In this document: positions 54,436 through 62,856 of the stretch, piece after piece
Numbering within the stretch: position 1 is the stretch's first letter
Layout: each line of letters begins with the position of its first letter
From: Streptococcus sanguinis
GTDB taxonomy: Bacteria > Bacillota > Bacilli > Lactobacillales > Streptococcaceae
Reading direction: 5' to 3'
Assembly (NCBI RefSeq): GCF_001078705.1
Contig: NZ_CDMW01000001.1
Coordinates: forward strand, 1,543,541-1,607,540
Length of the DNA: 64,000 nt
Translations under genes and position numbers: made by a program
The notes under the pieces: model-generated
The model's database searches: none
What the model was told of the DNA's origin: nothing
The model's input: only the letters and a program-made list of their open reading frames with translations

Positions 54436-55305
54436 TTACACCTTCTCTTTCACATTTTTGCCGAGGATACCAGCTGGACGGATCAGAAGAATGACAATCA
54501 AAATCGCATAGACAATGGCATCGCGGAAATCAGATAGTCCAAGCGCTGTCGCAAAAGTTTCCAAAAGACCGATAACAAAGCCACCAAGTGCTGCACCAGG
54601 AATGATTCCAATACCACCGAGAACGGCCGCTACAAAGGACTTAATACCTGGAGTCATCCCCATTAAAGGCTCCAATGAATTATAATAAAGGGCAATTAGA
54701 ACGCCAGCAGCTCCTGCAAGAGCTGACCCCAAAGCAAAGGTAAAGCTGATTGTCCGATTGACATTGATTCCCATCAGCTGAGCAGCATCACTGTCCACAG
54801 ATACAGCGCGCATAGCCTTACCCATCTTTGTCTTCTGCACAATAAATTGCAGAGCCACCATAAGGAAAATGGAAATTCCCAAAATCAGCAACTGAATATT
54901 TGAGATAGAAATAGGTCCTAAGTTAAAGCGTACTGTTTTAATAACCTGCGGGAAGGAACGGGTATTGGCACCGACAAAGAAAATCATGCCATACTCGAGG
55001 AGAAAGGAAACTCCAATGGCTGTAATCAAAGCCGCAATCCGAGTCGAATTTCGCAGAGGACGATAGGCTAAAAACTCAATAATCACACCAAGAATCGCTG
55101 TCCCAAACATCGCTAAAATAAGAGAAAGGAAGAAATTAAACTTCAGGATATTAATCAAGTAATAGCCCATAAAGGCACCAATCATATAGATATCGCCGTG
55201 GGCAAAGTTAATCAGCTTAATAATCCCATAAACCATGGTATAACCCAAAGCCAGAAGCGCATAAACACTACCCAGGATTAGACCGTTGACTAATTGTTGG
55301 AGCAT
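54436..55305 (-). CDS. livH: Branched-chain amino acid ABC transporter permease LivH
   Basis: A 289-residue permease with YTMVYGIIKLINFAHGDIYMIGAF, the loop KTKMGKAMRAVSVDSDAAQLMGIN, and VAAVLGGIGIIPGAALGGFVIGLLE. Separated from livJ by a 245-bp stretch containing hairpins that may lower its expression relative to the binding protein. Confidence 0.94.
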   Translation of the reverse strand: MLQQLVNGLILGSVYALLALGYTMVYGIIKLINFAHGDIYMIGAFMGYYLINILKFNFFLSLILAMFGTAILGVIIEFLAYRPLRNSTRIAALITAIGVSFLLEYGMIFFVGANTRSFPQVIKTVRFNLGPISISNIQLLILGISIFLMVALQFIVQKTKMGKAMRAVSVDSDAAQLMGINVNRTISFTFALGSALAGAAGVLIALYYNSLEPLMGMTPGIKSFVAAVLGGIGIIPGAALGGFVIGLLETFATALGLSDFRDAIVYAILIVILLIRPAGILGKNVKEKV

Positions 55306-55329
55306 TAGACACCACTCTTTCTATAATAA

Positions 55330-55385
55330 AATAAGGAATGGGAGAAAAATCAGCAGACTAGGTCGTGATTTTATCATCCCACTCC
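55330..55385 (-). other. Imperfect hairpin between livJ and livH
   Basis: Minus-strand GTGGGATGATAAAATCA and TGATTTTTCTCCCAT can pair imperfectly. There is no T run after it, so it is perhaps an mRNA processing structure. Nothing else is evident in 55386-55520. Confidence 0.4.
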
Positions 55386-55522
55386 CAAAATACGAATAAT
55401 AGTTAATTGAGAAACGAAGAAAAATAGATTATAAAACAATACTCTTTCAATCCATAGATTCATAAAGCAAGAAATCATCTACTAATTTCGTTCAAACAAC
55501 TAAAAATCGAAAACAAGTCAAA

Positions 55523-55541
55523 GACTGGGATAGCCCCAGCC
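55523..55541 (-). terminator. Attenuator-like hairpin just after livJ
   Basis: GGCTGGG-GCTA-CCCAGTC-type stem on the minus strand, 10 bp past the livJ stop, followed only by TTTG. Partial termination is likely, leaving livJ in excess over livHMGF. Confidence 0.55.
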
Positions 55542-55550
55542 TCATAACTC

Positions 55551-56711
55551 TTATTCCGCTTTAACTGTTTCTACAGTATCTACCTGACCGTCTTTCAAGC
55601 CAATCATCAAAGCTGTTTTCACTGGATTGTGATCTTTATCAATAGTGATTGAACCAGTCACTCCATCGAAATCTTTAAGCTTAGCCAAGTTGTCTTTGAT
55701 ATCTACAGAAGTTTTAGCACCTTTGGCTGCTTCTGCTGCCATATAAACAGAGTCATATGCCAGAGCTGCAAACATAGATGGCTCTTCTTTGTACTTAGCT
55801 TTGTATGCTTCAATAAACTTCTTAGCTTTTTCTGACATTTCACCAGAAGTTGTAAAGCCAGATACATAGTAAACATTTGTAGCTGCAGCAGGAGTTGCTT
55901 GCTCAACGAACTTAGCATCACCAAAGCCATCAGGACCAACGATTGTTTGGTCAATACCCAAACCACGCGCTTGATTGACAATTTTACCAGCTTCAGTATA
56001 GTAACCTGGAACAACCAGAGCGTCAAATTCTTTACCCTTAATCTTTGTCAAAGCAGCTTGGAAGTCTGTATCCTTAGATTGGAAGGTTTCTGTTGCTACA
56101 ATCTCACCCTTGAATTCCTTCTTGAAGGCATCCGCCATTCCTTTAGCGTAGTCACTAGATTGGTCGTAGTAAAGAACGACTTTCTTAGCTTTCAAGTTGT
56201 CAGTAACATACTTAGAAATGATTTTACCTTGGTAGCTATCAATAAAGGTAGCACGGAAAAGATAATCTTGCTTGTTGGTCAGGTCATCCTGTGTCGCACT
56301 TGGTGTAATGATTGGTACACCTGCTTTAGCAGCATTTGCAGTAGCTGAAGCTGTAGCTCCAGAAGTCGCAGGGCCAATGATTGCATTTACCTTGCTTTGG
56401 GTAACCAAGCTAGTAGTGATAGTAGATGCTTCAGCAGTTTCTGATTTGTTATCCTTATCAGTAACTTCAATCTTCTTACCATCTACGCCGCCAGCAGCGT
56501 TGATTTCATCAACTGCCAACTGAGCACCATGTTGTTCAGCTGTACCGTAGGCTGCTACTTCACCTGATTCTTCAAAGTTAAAACCAAATTTAATCGTATC
56601 GCCAATTTCTGTACCAGTTGCTGTTGAGTTGTTGTTAGATACTTCTCCACAAGCTGCGAGAAGGGCCGCACTAGCAAAAGCTACTAAGGATAGTGCAAAT
56701 TTTTTCTTCAT
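55551..56711 (-). CDS. livJ: Branched-chain amino acid-binding lipoprotein LivJ
   Basis: A 386-residue periplasmic-binding-type lipoprotein. Signal peptide with lipobox LLAAC (Cys about 21), then a type I substrate-binding fold: IKFGFNFEESGEVAAYG, AAGGVDGKKIEVTDKDNKSE, IIGPATSGATASATANAAKAG, and FAALAYDSVYMAAEA. Extracellular, feeds LivHMGF. RBS TAAGGAGA; promoter carries a CodY-like box. Confidence 0.95.
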   Translation of the reverse strand: MKKKFALSLVAFASAALLAACGEVSNNNSTATGTEIGDTIKFGFNFEESGEVAAYGTAEQHGAQLAVDEINAAGGVDGKKIEVTDKDNKSETAEASTITTSLVTQSKVNAIIGPATSGATASATANAAKAGVPIITPSATQDDLTNKQDYLFRATFIDSYQGKIISKYVTDNLKAKKVVLYYDQSSDYAKGMADAFKKEFKGEIVATETFQSKDTDFQAALTKIKGKEFDALVVPGYYTEAGKIVNQARGLGIDQTIVGPDGFGDAKFVEQATPAAATNVYYVSGFTTSGEMSEKAKKFIEAYKAKYKEEPSMFAALAYDSVYMAAEAAKGAKTSVDIKDNLAKLKDFDGVTGSITIDKDHNPVKTALMIGLKDGQVDTVETVKAE

Positions 56712-56751
56712 TAGGAAATCTCCTTAAGTATTTATTTGATGATATAGTAAG

Positions 56752-56780
56752 AATATATCGAATTATCTGACAATTGTCAA
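56752..56780 (-). promoter_or_regulatory. Promoter of livJHMGF
   Basis: The minus strand shows TTGACA, 17 bp, TATATT. Confidence 0.88.
56761..56775 (-). promoter_or_regulatory. CodY-like box in the livJ promoter
   Basis: AATTGTCAGATAATT matches the CodY consensus AATTTTCWGAAAATT at 13 of 15 positions and fills the spacer between -35 and -10. Confidence 0.65.
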
Positions 56781-56798
56781 CCCTTTATAAAAATTTTA

Positions 56799-57068
56799 TC
56801 AAATGATAACGTTTTCTTGCTCTCTATACAGGCTTCCAACAAAGTTTTGATCCAGTTCTTTTATGTGAGAAATCCGAACTTGCTTAACATAGCGCTCCTT
56901 GGGCAGATTCTCCTGTAAGTTCTGGGCTTCCTCTTGCTTGACATAGAGATGCAGATAACGATGCTTCTTAGAATGATAAATAATATCCCCAAAGTTAGCT
57001 AGCTTTTTGGCATCTCGATTATAGTAAAGATAGACAATCAAGCCTACCCTTTCTTCTCTCTCTATCAT
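56799..57068 (-). CDS. DUF2129 (YlbG-like) protein
   Basis: An 89-residue cytoplasmic protein of the UPF0298/YlbG family ([37 protein letters not shown]). It stands downstream of clpP, its usual place in streptococci. Function unknown. Confidence 0.85.
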   Translation of the reverse strand: MIEREERVGLIVYLYYNRDAKKLANFGDIIYHSKKHRYLHLYVKQEEAQNLQENLPKERYVKQVRISHIKELDQNFVGSLYREQENVII

Positions 57069-57228
57069 AAAACTCCTTTCCGGTCCATGTAGTTCTTAGA
57101 TGATTATAGCAAAGATAGGGCAAAAAAACTAGCCCTCAAAAGCTTTATAATCAGCTTAAAACGCCATAGCTTGGTAGCTCAGCAGATTCAAAACAGCAAA
57201 AAAGGAGCCGCTTTTGGCTCCTCCTATG

Positions 57229-57819
57229 TTAGCTTAAATTGCTATTTTCCATGATTTCGTCAATAAAGCCGTATTCCAAGGTTTCTTGAGCGCTCATCCA
57301 GTAATCACGCTCTGCATCCTTGTGGATTTGCTCAACAGACTTACCAGAGTTTTCTGCCAAGATTTTTTCCAAGGTGTTCCGAGTTCTAAGCAGGTGCTCC
57401 GCTACAATAGCCATATCAGTCTGCTGGGTACCGCTTCCAGCTCCTCCCATTGGTTGGTGAATCAGATATTCTGCATTTGGCAGCATGAAGCGTTTGCCCT
57501 TGGCACCACTGGAAGCAATGATCGTTCCCATGCTGGCAGCTACACCCATAACAATGGTCTGAACATCAGACTTGATGAAGTTCATAGTATCCACAATAGC
57601 CAGACCTGCTGAAACAGATCCACCCGGCGTATTTACATAGAGGTAAATATCTTTAGTATTGTCCTGAGCATCCAAGAAAAGGAGCTGGGCAATGACTGAA
57701 TTAGCCATATTGTCCTCTACTGGACCGGTCAGCATGATAATGCGGTCTTTTAATAGCCGAGAGTAAATATCATAGGAGCGCTCCCCTCGGCTGGTTTGTT
57801 CAATAACTACAGGAATCAT
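57229..57819 (-). CDS. clpP: ATP-dependent Clp protease proteolytic subunit
   Basis: A 196-residue serine peptidase. Catalytic triad Ser96 ([12 protein letters not shown]), His121 (YLIHQPMGG) and Asp172 ([10 protein letters not shown]). It forms a tetradecamer with Clp ATPases for protein quality control and competence regulation. The promoter carries a CtsR operator. Confidence 0.97.
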   Translation of the reverse strand: MIPVVIEQTSRGERSYDIYSRLLKDRIIMLTGPVEDNMANSVIAQLLFLDAQDNTKDIYLYVNTPGGSVSAGLAIVDTMNFIKSDVQTIVMGVAASMGTIIASSGAKGKRFMLPNAEYLIHQPMGGAGSGTQQTDMAIVAEHLLRTRNTLEKILAENSGKSVEQIHKDAERDYWMSAQETLEYGFIDEIMENSNLS

Positions 57820-57887
57820 AGTTTTCTCTCTTTCTCTTTTTAAAATTTTCTATCAAACTAAGAAATAGAATTTCAAATTACGGAACT

Positions 57888-57916
57888 ATTATATCCTTTT
57901 GGTCAAAAAAGGTCAA
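57888..57916 (-). promoter_or_regulatory. clpP promoter
   Basis: The minus strand shows TTGACC, 17 bp, TATAAT. The -35 lies inside the CtsR operator. Confidence 0.85.
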
Positions 57917-57917
57917 A
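57901..57917 (+). promoter_or_regulatory. CtsR operator
   Basis: GGTCAAA-AAA-GGTCAAA, an exact heptad direct repeat with the CtsR spacing, over the clpP -35 region. Confidence 0.88.
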
Positions 57918-57926
57918 TAGAAACTT

Positions 57927-58556
57927 TTACTTGGTTCCGAAAAGACGATCTCCTGCATCTCCCAGTCCTGGTACGATATAACCATGGTCATTGAGGTGAT
58001 CATCCAGGGCAGCTGTGAAAATATCAACATCTGGATGAGCTTCCTGCAAGGCTTTTACTCCTTCTGGCGCTGAAACCAAGCAGACAAATGTAATATGGCT
58101 AGCACCACGTTTCTTGAGAGAATCCACAGCCAAGATAGCAGAACCACCCGTAGCTAGCATTGGATCTACAACGAAAATTTGACGTTGGTCAATATCTTCT
58201 GGCAGCTTTACCAAATATTCAACCGGCTTCAGGGTTTCTTCATCACGGTACATTCCGATATGCCCAACTTTAGCTGCTGGAACCAAGCTCAGAAGTCCAT
58301 CCACCATGCCAATACCTGCGCGCAAGATTGGAACAATAGCCAATTTTTTACCTGCAATCTGCTTTTGAATGGTTTTCGTAATCGGTGTTTCAATTTCTAC
58401 ATCTTCAAGTGGTAAATCGCGCAAGACCTCATATCCCATGAGCATTGCGATTTCATCAACTAATTCACGAAAAGCCTTGGTAGAGGTATCTGTACGACGT
58501 AAGATTGACAATTTATGCTGAATAAGTGGATGAGCGATAACTTCAAGTTTTCCCAT
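57927..58556 (-). CDS. upp: Uracil phosphoribosyltransferase
   Basis: A 209-residue salvage enzyme making UMP from uracil and [34 protein letters not shown] and the PRPP loop [11 protein letters not shown] are diagnostic; the C-terminus has [15 protein letters not shown]. Start ATG 58556 with GAAGGAAA; an in-frame start at 58577 lacks an RBS. Confidence 0.96.
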
Positions 58557-58581
58557 GATTGGATTTCCTTCTTTCAATTTA

Positions 58582-58590
58582 TTCTTCTTA
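58582..58590 (-). promoter_or_regulatory. Extended -10 of the upp promoter
   Basis: The minus strand reads TGATATAAT, directly after the T run of the upstream terminator. Confidence 0.6.
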
Positions 58591-58598
58591 TTATATCA

Positions 58599-58638
58599 AA
58601 AAAAAAGTGAAAAGGCTTGCCATAAGCAAGCCTTTTCA
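58599..58638 (-). terminator. Terminator of metB-patB
   Basis: TGAAAAGGCTTGC and GCAAGCCTTTTCA, a perfect 13-bp stem, then a run of T on the minus strand. Confidence 0.92.
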
Positions 58639-58719
58639 AGGATTTTCTTTACCTTAGTTCCATAGACTATAACACATGATATAAAGGTATTTGAGAAATA
58701 AATCAAAAAAATTTTTGAT

Positions 58720-59886
58720 TTATTTTGGCAATACCTCTGCAATACGGAAGCAGATTTCTTCAACCATCGTCTCAGGAGTAGCAACATTCAGACGTGCATG
58801 ACCTTTTCCTTCTTGACCAAAATCACTTCCTCGATTCAGGACGACCTTTGCCTCTTCTCGCAGCAGCTGGAAGAGCTGGTCATCTGTCAGGCCATAATCT
58901 GAAAAGTCCAGCCAAATCAGATAAGTCCCTTGAGGCTTCATGACCCGCAGGCGAGGCGCTTCCTTGGCAAAATAATCAACCACAAAATTTACATTCTTCT
59001 CCAGAACTTCCTTGAGCTCCATCAACCAAGACCAACCGTAACGATAAGCTGCTTCTGTCGTTAAAAAACCAAGACCAGGAATTTCATGCTGGTTATTAGC
59101 CAGCTGGCGTTTTTTAAACTGATGTCTCAAGCTAGGATTCTCAATCACAGCATAGGAATTTTTAGTCCCAGCAATATTAAATGTCTTAGTCGCACTTGCT
59201 AAAATCAGACTAAAGTCCTTAAAGTCAGGCGAGACAGTATTGAAGGACTGATGTTCATGGCCAAACAGCGTCAAGTCTTGATGGATTTCGTCTGAGACCA
59301 AGAGAACGCCGTACTTTTGGCAGAGGCGGCCAATTTTCTCTAATACTTCCCGTTCCCAAACTCGGCCTCCGGGATTGTGCGGATTGCAAAGAACATAAAT
59401 CTTGACCTCATTGTCTACGATGTCCCGCTCTAGCTGCTCAAAATCAATCTGAAAAAGTCCGTCTTGCTCTATCAGAGAACTGGTAATAAGCCGACGATTA
59501 TTGAGCTTGACACTGCGGGCAAAAGGTGGGTAAACAGGAGTGTTGATTAGAACAGCATCACCTTCCTTGGTAAAGGCTTGGATAGCTGTCGAAATAGCAG
59601 GAACAACTCCTTCTATAAATACCAAGGCTTCCCTATCAAAAGTATAGTCGTGCTCATCCCGCTCCCAATCTAGAACAGCATTGATTAGCTCTTCACTGGC
59701 ATAGGTATAGCCATAGACTAACTGATTAGCGTAATCATGAACGGCTTGCTGGATTTCAGGCAGGACTTCAAAATCCATATCTGCAATCCAGGCTGGCAGG
59801 ACTTCTTTGTCCTTCTCCACTTCTTTCCATTTATAAGTATGATGCCCTACACGACAGGGGGCTTTTTCAAAATTATATCTTCCCAT
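58720..59886 (-). CDS. patB: PatB/MalY-type cystathionine beta-lyase (C-S lyase)
   Basis: A 388-residue PLP aminotransferase-fold lyase. PAWIADMDFEVLPEIQQA, YVLCNPHNPGGRVWE, and the PLP Lys (about 233) in SATKTFNIAGTKNS. It can split cystathionine to homocysteine, or cysteine to sulfide, the activity behind H2S formation in oral streptococci. Start ATG 59886 with GGAGAG, one base after the metB stop; the earlier frame start at 59970 lies inside metB and is rejected. Confidence 0.92.
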   Translation of the reverse strand: MGRYNFEKAPCRVGHHTYKWKEVEKDKEVLPAWIADMDFEVLPEIQQAVHDYANQLVYGYTYASEELINAVLDWERDEHDYTFDREALVFIEGVVPAISTAIQAFTKEGDAVLINTPVYPPFARSVKLNNRRLITSSLIEQDGLFQIDFEQLERDIVDNEVKIYVLCNPHNPGGRVWEREVLEKIGRLCQKYGVLLVSDEIHQDLTLFGHEHQSFNTVSPDFKDFSLILASATKTFNIAGTKNSYAVIENPSLRHQFKKRQLANNQHEIPGLGFLTTEAAYRYGWSWLMELKEVLEKNVNFVVDYFAKEAPRLRVMKPQGTYLIWLDFSDYGLTDDQLFQLLREEAKVVLNRGSDFGQEGKGHARLNVATPETMVEEICFRIAEVLPK

Positions 59887-59887
59887 A

Positions 59888-60985
59888 TTATTCACTCTCC
59901 AAGGCCGCGCGTAAATCGTCGACCAAATCTCGACTGTCCTCAATTCCAATCGACAGGCGCAGCAAATCATCAGTCAAGCCATAAGAATGACGCACCTCAA
60001 CCGGAATGTCTGCATGAGTCTGGGTCGTCGGATAGGTAATCAGACTCTCTACTCCGCCCAAACTTTCCGCAAAGGTAAAGACTTTCAGGCTATTTAAGAG
60101 ATGAGGAATCTTGCCTTCGTCCACAACTTTAAAGGAAATCATACCACCCTTGCCTGGATAGAGAACCTCTTTTACCGCAGGAGATTTCTTCAGAAAAGCG
60201 ACTACTTCTTGTGCATTCTGAGTAGAGCGCTCCATGCGGAGAGCCAGTGTCTTGAGACCGCGCAGAAGCAGATAGCTGTCAAAAGGAGACAGGACCGAAC
60301 CGGTTGTATTGAGGTTGTAGAAAAGCTTGTCATAGATAGCAACATCATTGGTCATGATGGCTCCAGCCAAGACATCATTGTGCCCGCCCAGATACTTGGT
60401 CGCAGAGTGCAGAACTATATCAGCTCCATCCTCCAACGGTCTTTGGTAAATAGGACTGTAGAAGGTATTGTCCACAATGACAGATGCTCCTCGCTCATGA
60501 GCCACTTGGGAAATGCGGGCAATGTCAAACTCTACCATAAGAGGATTGGTCGGTGTCTCGATATAGACAATATCTATATCCTCTGTTAGACTATTCAGAA
60601 GTTCTTCTTCTGTATTGGCATAGGTAAAGGCAAAGCGCCCTTCTGCTTCAGCCTGGGCAAACCAGCGGAAAGAGCCGCCATAGAGATCCCGAACAGCCAA
60701 AACCTTACTGCCGACTGGAAAGACACTAAATGCCAGCACAATAGCCGACATACCAGAGCTAGTCGCTAGGGCATACTCTGCGCTTTCGATAGCAGCCAGA
60801 GTCTCTTCCAAGCTAACCCGCGTTGGATTCTTGGTTCGAGTATAGTCATAGCCTGTTGACTGGCCAAACTCAGGGTGCTGGTAGGTGGTTGAAAAATGAA
60901 GGGGTGTTGTTAAAGCACCAGTTGTTTCATCTGTTTTAACCCCAGCCTGAGCCAGTAGTGTATTTAATTTTACGTCCTTACTCAT
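59888..60985 (-). CDS. metB: Cystathionine gamma-synthase/lyase family enzyme
   Basis: A 365-residue Cys/Met-metabolism PLP enzyme. YDYTRTKNPTR, SSGMSAIVLAF, VYIETPTNPLMVEFDI, and PLP Lys in LHSATKYLGGHNDV (about 196). Context with a beta-lyase suggests cystathionine gamma-synthase of the transsulfuration route to methionine; gamma-lyase or homocysteine synthase activity cannot be excluded from sequence. First gene of metB-patB. Confidence 0.9.
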   Translation of the reverse strand: MSKDVKLNTLLAQAGVKTDETTGALTTPLHFSTTYQHPEFGQSTGYDYTRTKNPTRVSLEETLAAIESAEYALATSSGMSAIVLAFSVFPVGSKVLAVRDLYGGSFRWFAQAEAEGRFAFTYANTEEELLNSLTEDIDIVYIETPTNPLMVEFDIARISQVAHERGASVIVDNTFYSPIYQRPLEDGADIVLHSATKYLGGHNDVLAGAIMTNDVAIYDKLFYNLNTTGSVLSPFDSYLLLRGLKTLALRMERSTQNAQEVVAFLKKSPAVKEVLYPGKGGMISFKVVDEGKIPHLLNSLKVFTFAESLGGVESLITYPTTQTHADIPVEVRHSYGLTDDLLRLSIGIEDSRDLVDDLRAALESE

Positions 60986-61022
60986 ATTAACCTTCCAGTC
61001 CTTTGATAATACTTCATCCTCT

Positions 61023-61028
61023 ATTGTA
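61023..61028 (-). promoter_or_regulatory. -10 of the metB promoter
   Basis: The minus strand shows TACAAT preceded by TG-T, 38 bp before the metB start. The -35 is weak, as expected for an activated promoter. Confidence 0.6.
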
Positions 61029-61072
61029 ACATCTTTTGAAAATATTTATCTTTTTTCTTTCCAAGAGCTAGC

Positions 61073-61089
61073 TATAGTTTGAAACTATA
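61073..61089 (-). promoter_or_regulatory. MET-box (MetR/MtaR site) upstream of metB
   Basis: TATAGTTTGAAACTATA, a perfect palindrome around one base. It equals the streptococcal MET-box proposed for the LysR-type regulator MetR/MtaR and lies about 45 bp upstream of the -10. Confidence 0.8.
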
Positions 61090-61120
61090 ATGTTGATGTT
61101 TTAGAAAAGCAAAGCTAAAA

Positions 61121-61143
61121 ATTAAAAAGCCTAGTGGCTTTTT
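61121..61143 (-). terminator. Terminator of the flippase gene
   Basis: AAAAAGCC-TAGT-GGCTTTTT, then AATTTTT on the minus strand. It overlaps the stop codon. Confidence 0.8.
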
Positions 61144-62770
61144 AATAGATATGAAAGCGTCGTCGAAGACTAGCCGCTTTTGAACCGATAAAGCGATCCA
61201 TAAGGCGAACTTTGAGCGCCAGTCCGCCATAGACAGCGAGGCCAATGCCGCCAATCAGAGCTATATAGACAAAGCTGGAAATCCGTCCGCTAGGATGGAA
61301 GAAGAGTCCAATGAGAAGTTCTGCCACCAAGACAAAGATGGTCATTAGAACCGTCAGAATCACTGACAGGAGGCTCCGCTTAAAGAGATTCTTAGGATTC
61401 AGACCTGTTACCTTGCGAATTTCCTGGTACATGAGCAGGATTGGGATAATCAAGCCGACTGTCGTCGCAAGAAGAGGTCCATAAGCTTTGAAAATATAAA
61501 TCAAGGGTACTTGCAGCACCAGCTTGACTCCTACTCCATAAAGGAAGTAAATAATAGCTTTTCGATTTTGGAAGAGGGCCTGAATCATCGGAGCCAACAC
61601 CGTATATAGACTAAGGATAATGGTCTGCAGCATAGCAAAGATGAAAAGTCCCAGCGCTAAGCCGTCTGGCTTGCCATAGAAAACAGTATACAGAGGCTCT
61701 GCCACCAAAACAGCACCAATTGTTGCTGGCAAGATAAAGAAAATCAGCATACTAAGATTATCCTGCACCAAGCGGGCAGCCGATCGGAAATCACCTTTGA
61801 CATAGTTCTCGGTCAAAAGAGGAATCCCGACACCGCCGATAGAGGTAGCCACTGCAATTAAAATCATGGTAATTTTATTAGGATTGGCTGAGAAGTAGGC
61901 AAACTGAACCAAGAGCTCGGACTTGCTGTACTTGCTAATCCAACCCATGACATGGATAAAGGTAGCTTGGTCAATAATCTGAAAAAGCTGAATGGCAGAT
62001 CCTGTAATAATGAAAGGAATGGCTTCTCGAATGGTATCCCAAAGGAGGGCACGGCCATTAATCTCAGTAGCATTCGATGGCTTATGAAGGATGGAAGTCA
62101 GCATCCCTGTTTTCCAGAGATAGAAGGCTAAGACAGCCATGCTAGCAAGCATACCGATAAAGGCGGCAAAGGTAGACTGGGTAACCGCTTCTACATAGTT
62201 GCCAGAACCAGTTTTCATGATGAAAAAGGCTGTCAGCAGCATCCAGATAACCCGAATAACCTGCTCCGCAATCTGACTGATGGCATAAGGCTTGAGATTG
62301 TTAAATCCTTGGAAAAAGCCTCGGATAACACTCATCGATGGGAAAATCAAAACAGCCCAGGACAGACTCTGCATGACTGGAATCAAGTCCGCTCCGCCCC
62401 CTGACATAGAAGCGAAAACTGGTGAGAGCAGGTACATAATCACCCCAAAGACAGCTCCCAAAAGCAACATAAACTTGAGAAACTCTCGAATCAGAGTGAA
62501 GCTATGCTCTTCCTTGTCAATGGTATTGTACTTAGCCACCTGCTTGGCCACAGCTACTGGTACGCCAGCTGTAGAAATCAGTAAAAACCAGGCATAGATA
62601 TTGTAGCCCATAGTAAAAAGGCCGTTGGCCTCGGCGCCGTGCTTGCCCATCCAAATATACCAAGGAATGATATAGATGGCCCCCAGAAGACGACTGATAA
62701 AATTGCTGGCAGTTAACCAGGCAGTTCCCCGCAGCATCTGCTGCTGCTGGCTTGTTGTTTCTTGGCTCAT
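61142..62770 (-). CDS. MurJ/YtgP-type lipid II flippase family protein
   Basis: A 542-residue MOP-superfamily membrane protein with about 14 spans. GTAWLTASNFISRLLGAIYIIPWYIWMG, NGLFTMGYNIYAWFLLISTAGVPVAVAKQVA and RGFFQGFNNLKPYAISQIAEQVIR match the YtgP/SpoVB subgroup, whose streptococcal member serves as the essential MurJ-like flippase. Divergent from murE, the usual streptococcal arrangement, which supports a peptidoglycan role. Confidence 0.9.
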   Translation of the reverse strand: MSQETTSQQQQMLRGTAWLTASNFISRLLGAIYIIPWYIWMGKHGAEANGLFTMGYNIYAWFLLISTAGVPVAVAKQVAKYNTIDKEEHSFTLIREFLKFMLLLGAVFGVIMYLLSPVFASMSGGGADLIPVMQSLSWAVLIFPSMSVIRGFFQGFNNLKPYAISQIAEQVIRVIWMLLTAFFIMKTGSGNYVEAVTQSTFAAFIGMLASMAVLAFYLWKTGMLTSILHKPSNATEINGRALLWDTIREAIPFIITGSAIQLFQIIDQATFIHVMGWISKYSKSELLVQFAYFSANPNKITMILIAVATSIGGVGIPLLTENYVKGDFRSAARLVQDNLSMLIFFILPATIGAVLVAEPLYTVFYGKPDGLALGLFIFAMLQTIILSLYTVLAPMIQALFQNRKAIIYFLYGVGVKLVLQVPLIYIFKAYGPLLATTVGLIIPILLMYQEIRKVTGLNPKNLFKRSLLSVILTVLMTIFVLVAELLIGLFFHPSGRISSFVYIALIGGIGLAVYGGLALKVRLMDRFIGSKAASLRRRFHIY

Positions 62771-62821
62771 AGAAAACCTCTTCTATTTATTCTTCTTTTA
62801 TTATAAACTTTTCCTTGCCTC

Positions 62822-62850
62822 TTGTAAAACCTAGCCATAAGGGTTACAAT
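62822..62850 (+). promoter_or_regulatory. Promoter of murE, close to its start codon
   Basis: TTGTAA, 17 bp, TACAAT. The expected start site is about 7 bp downstream, i.e. at or next to the ATG at 62857. Confidence 0.6.
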
Positions 62851-62856
62851 AGATTT

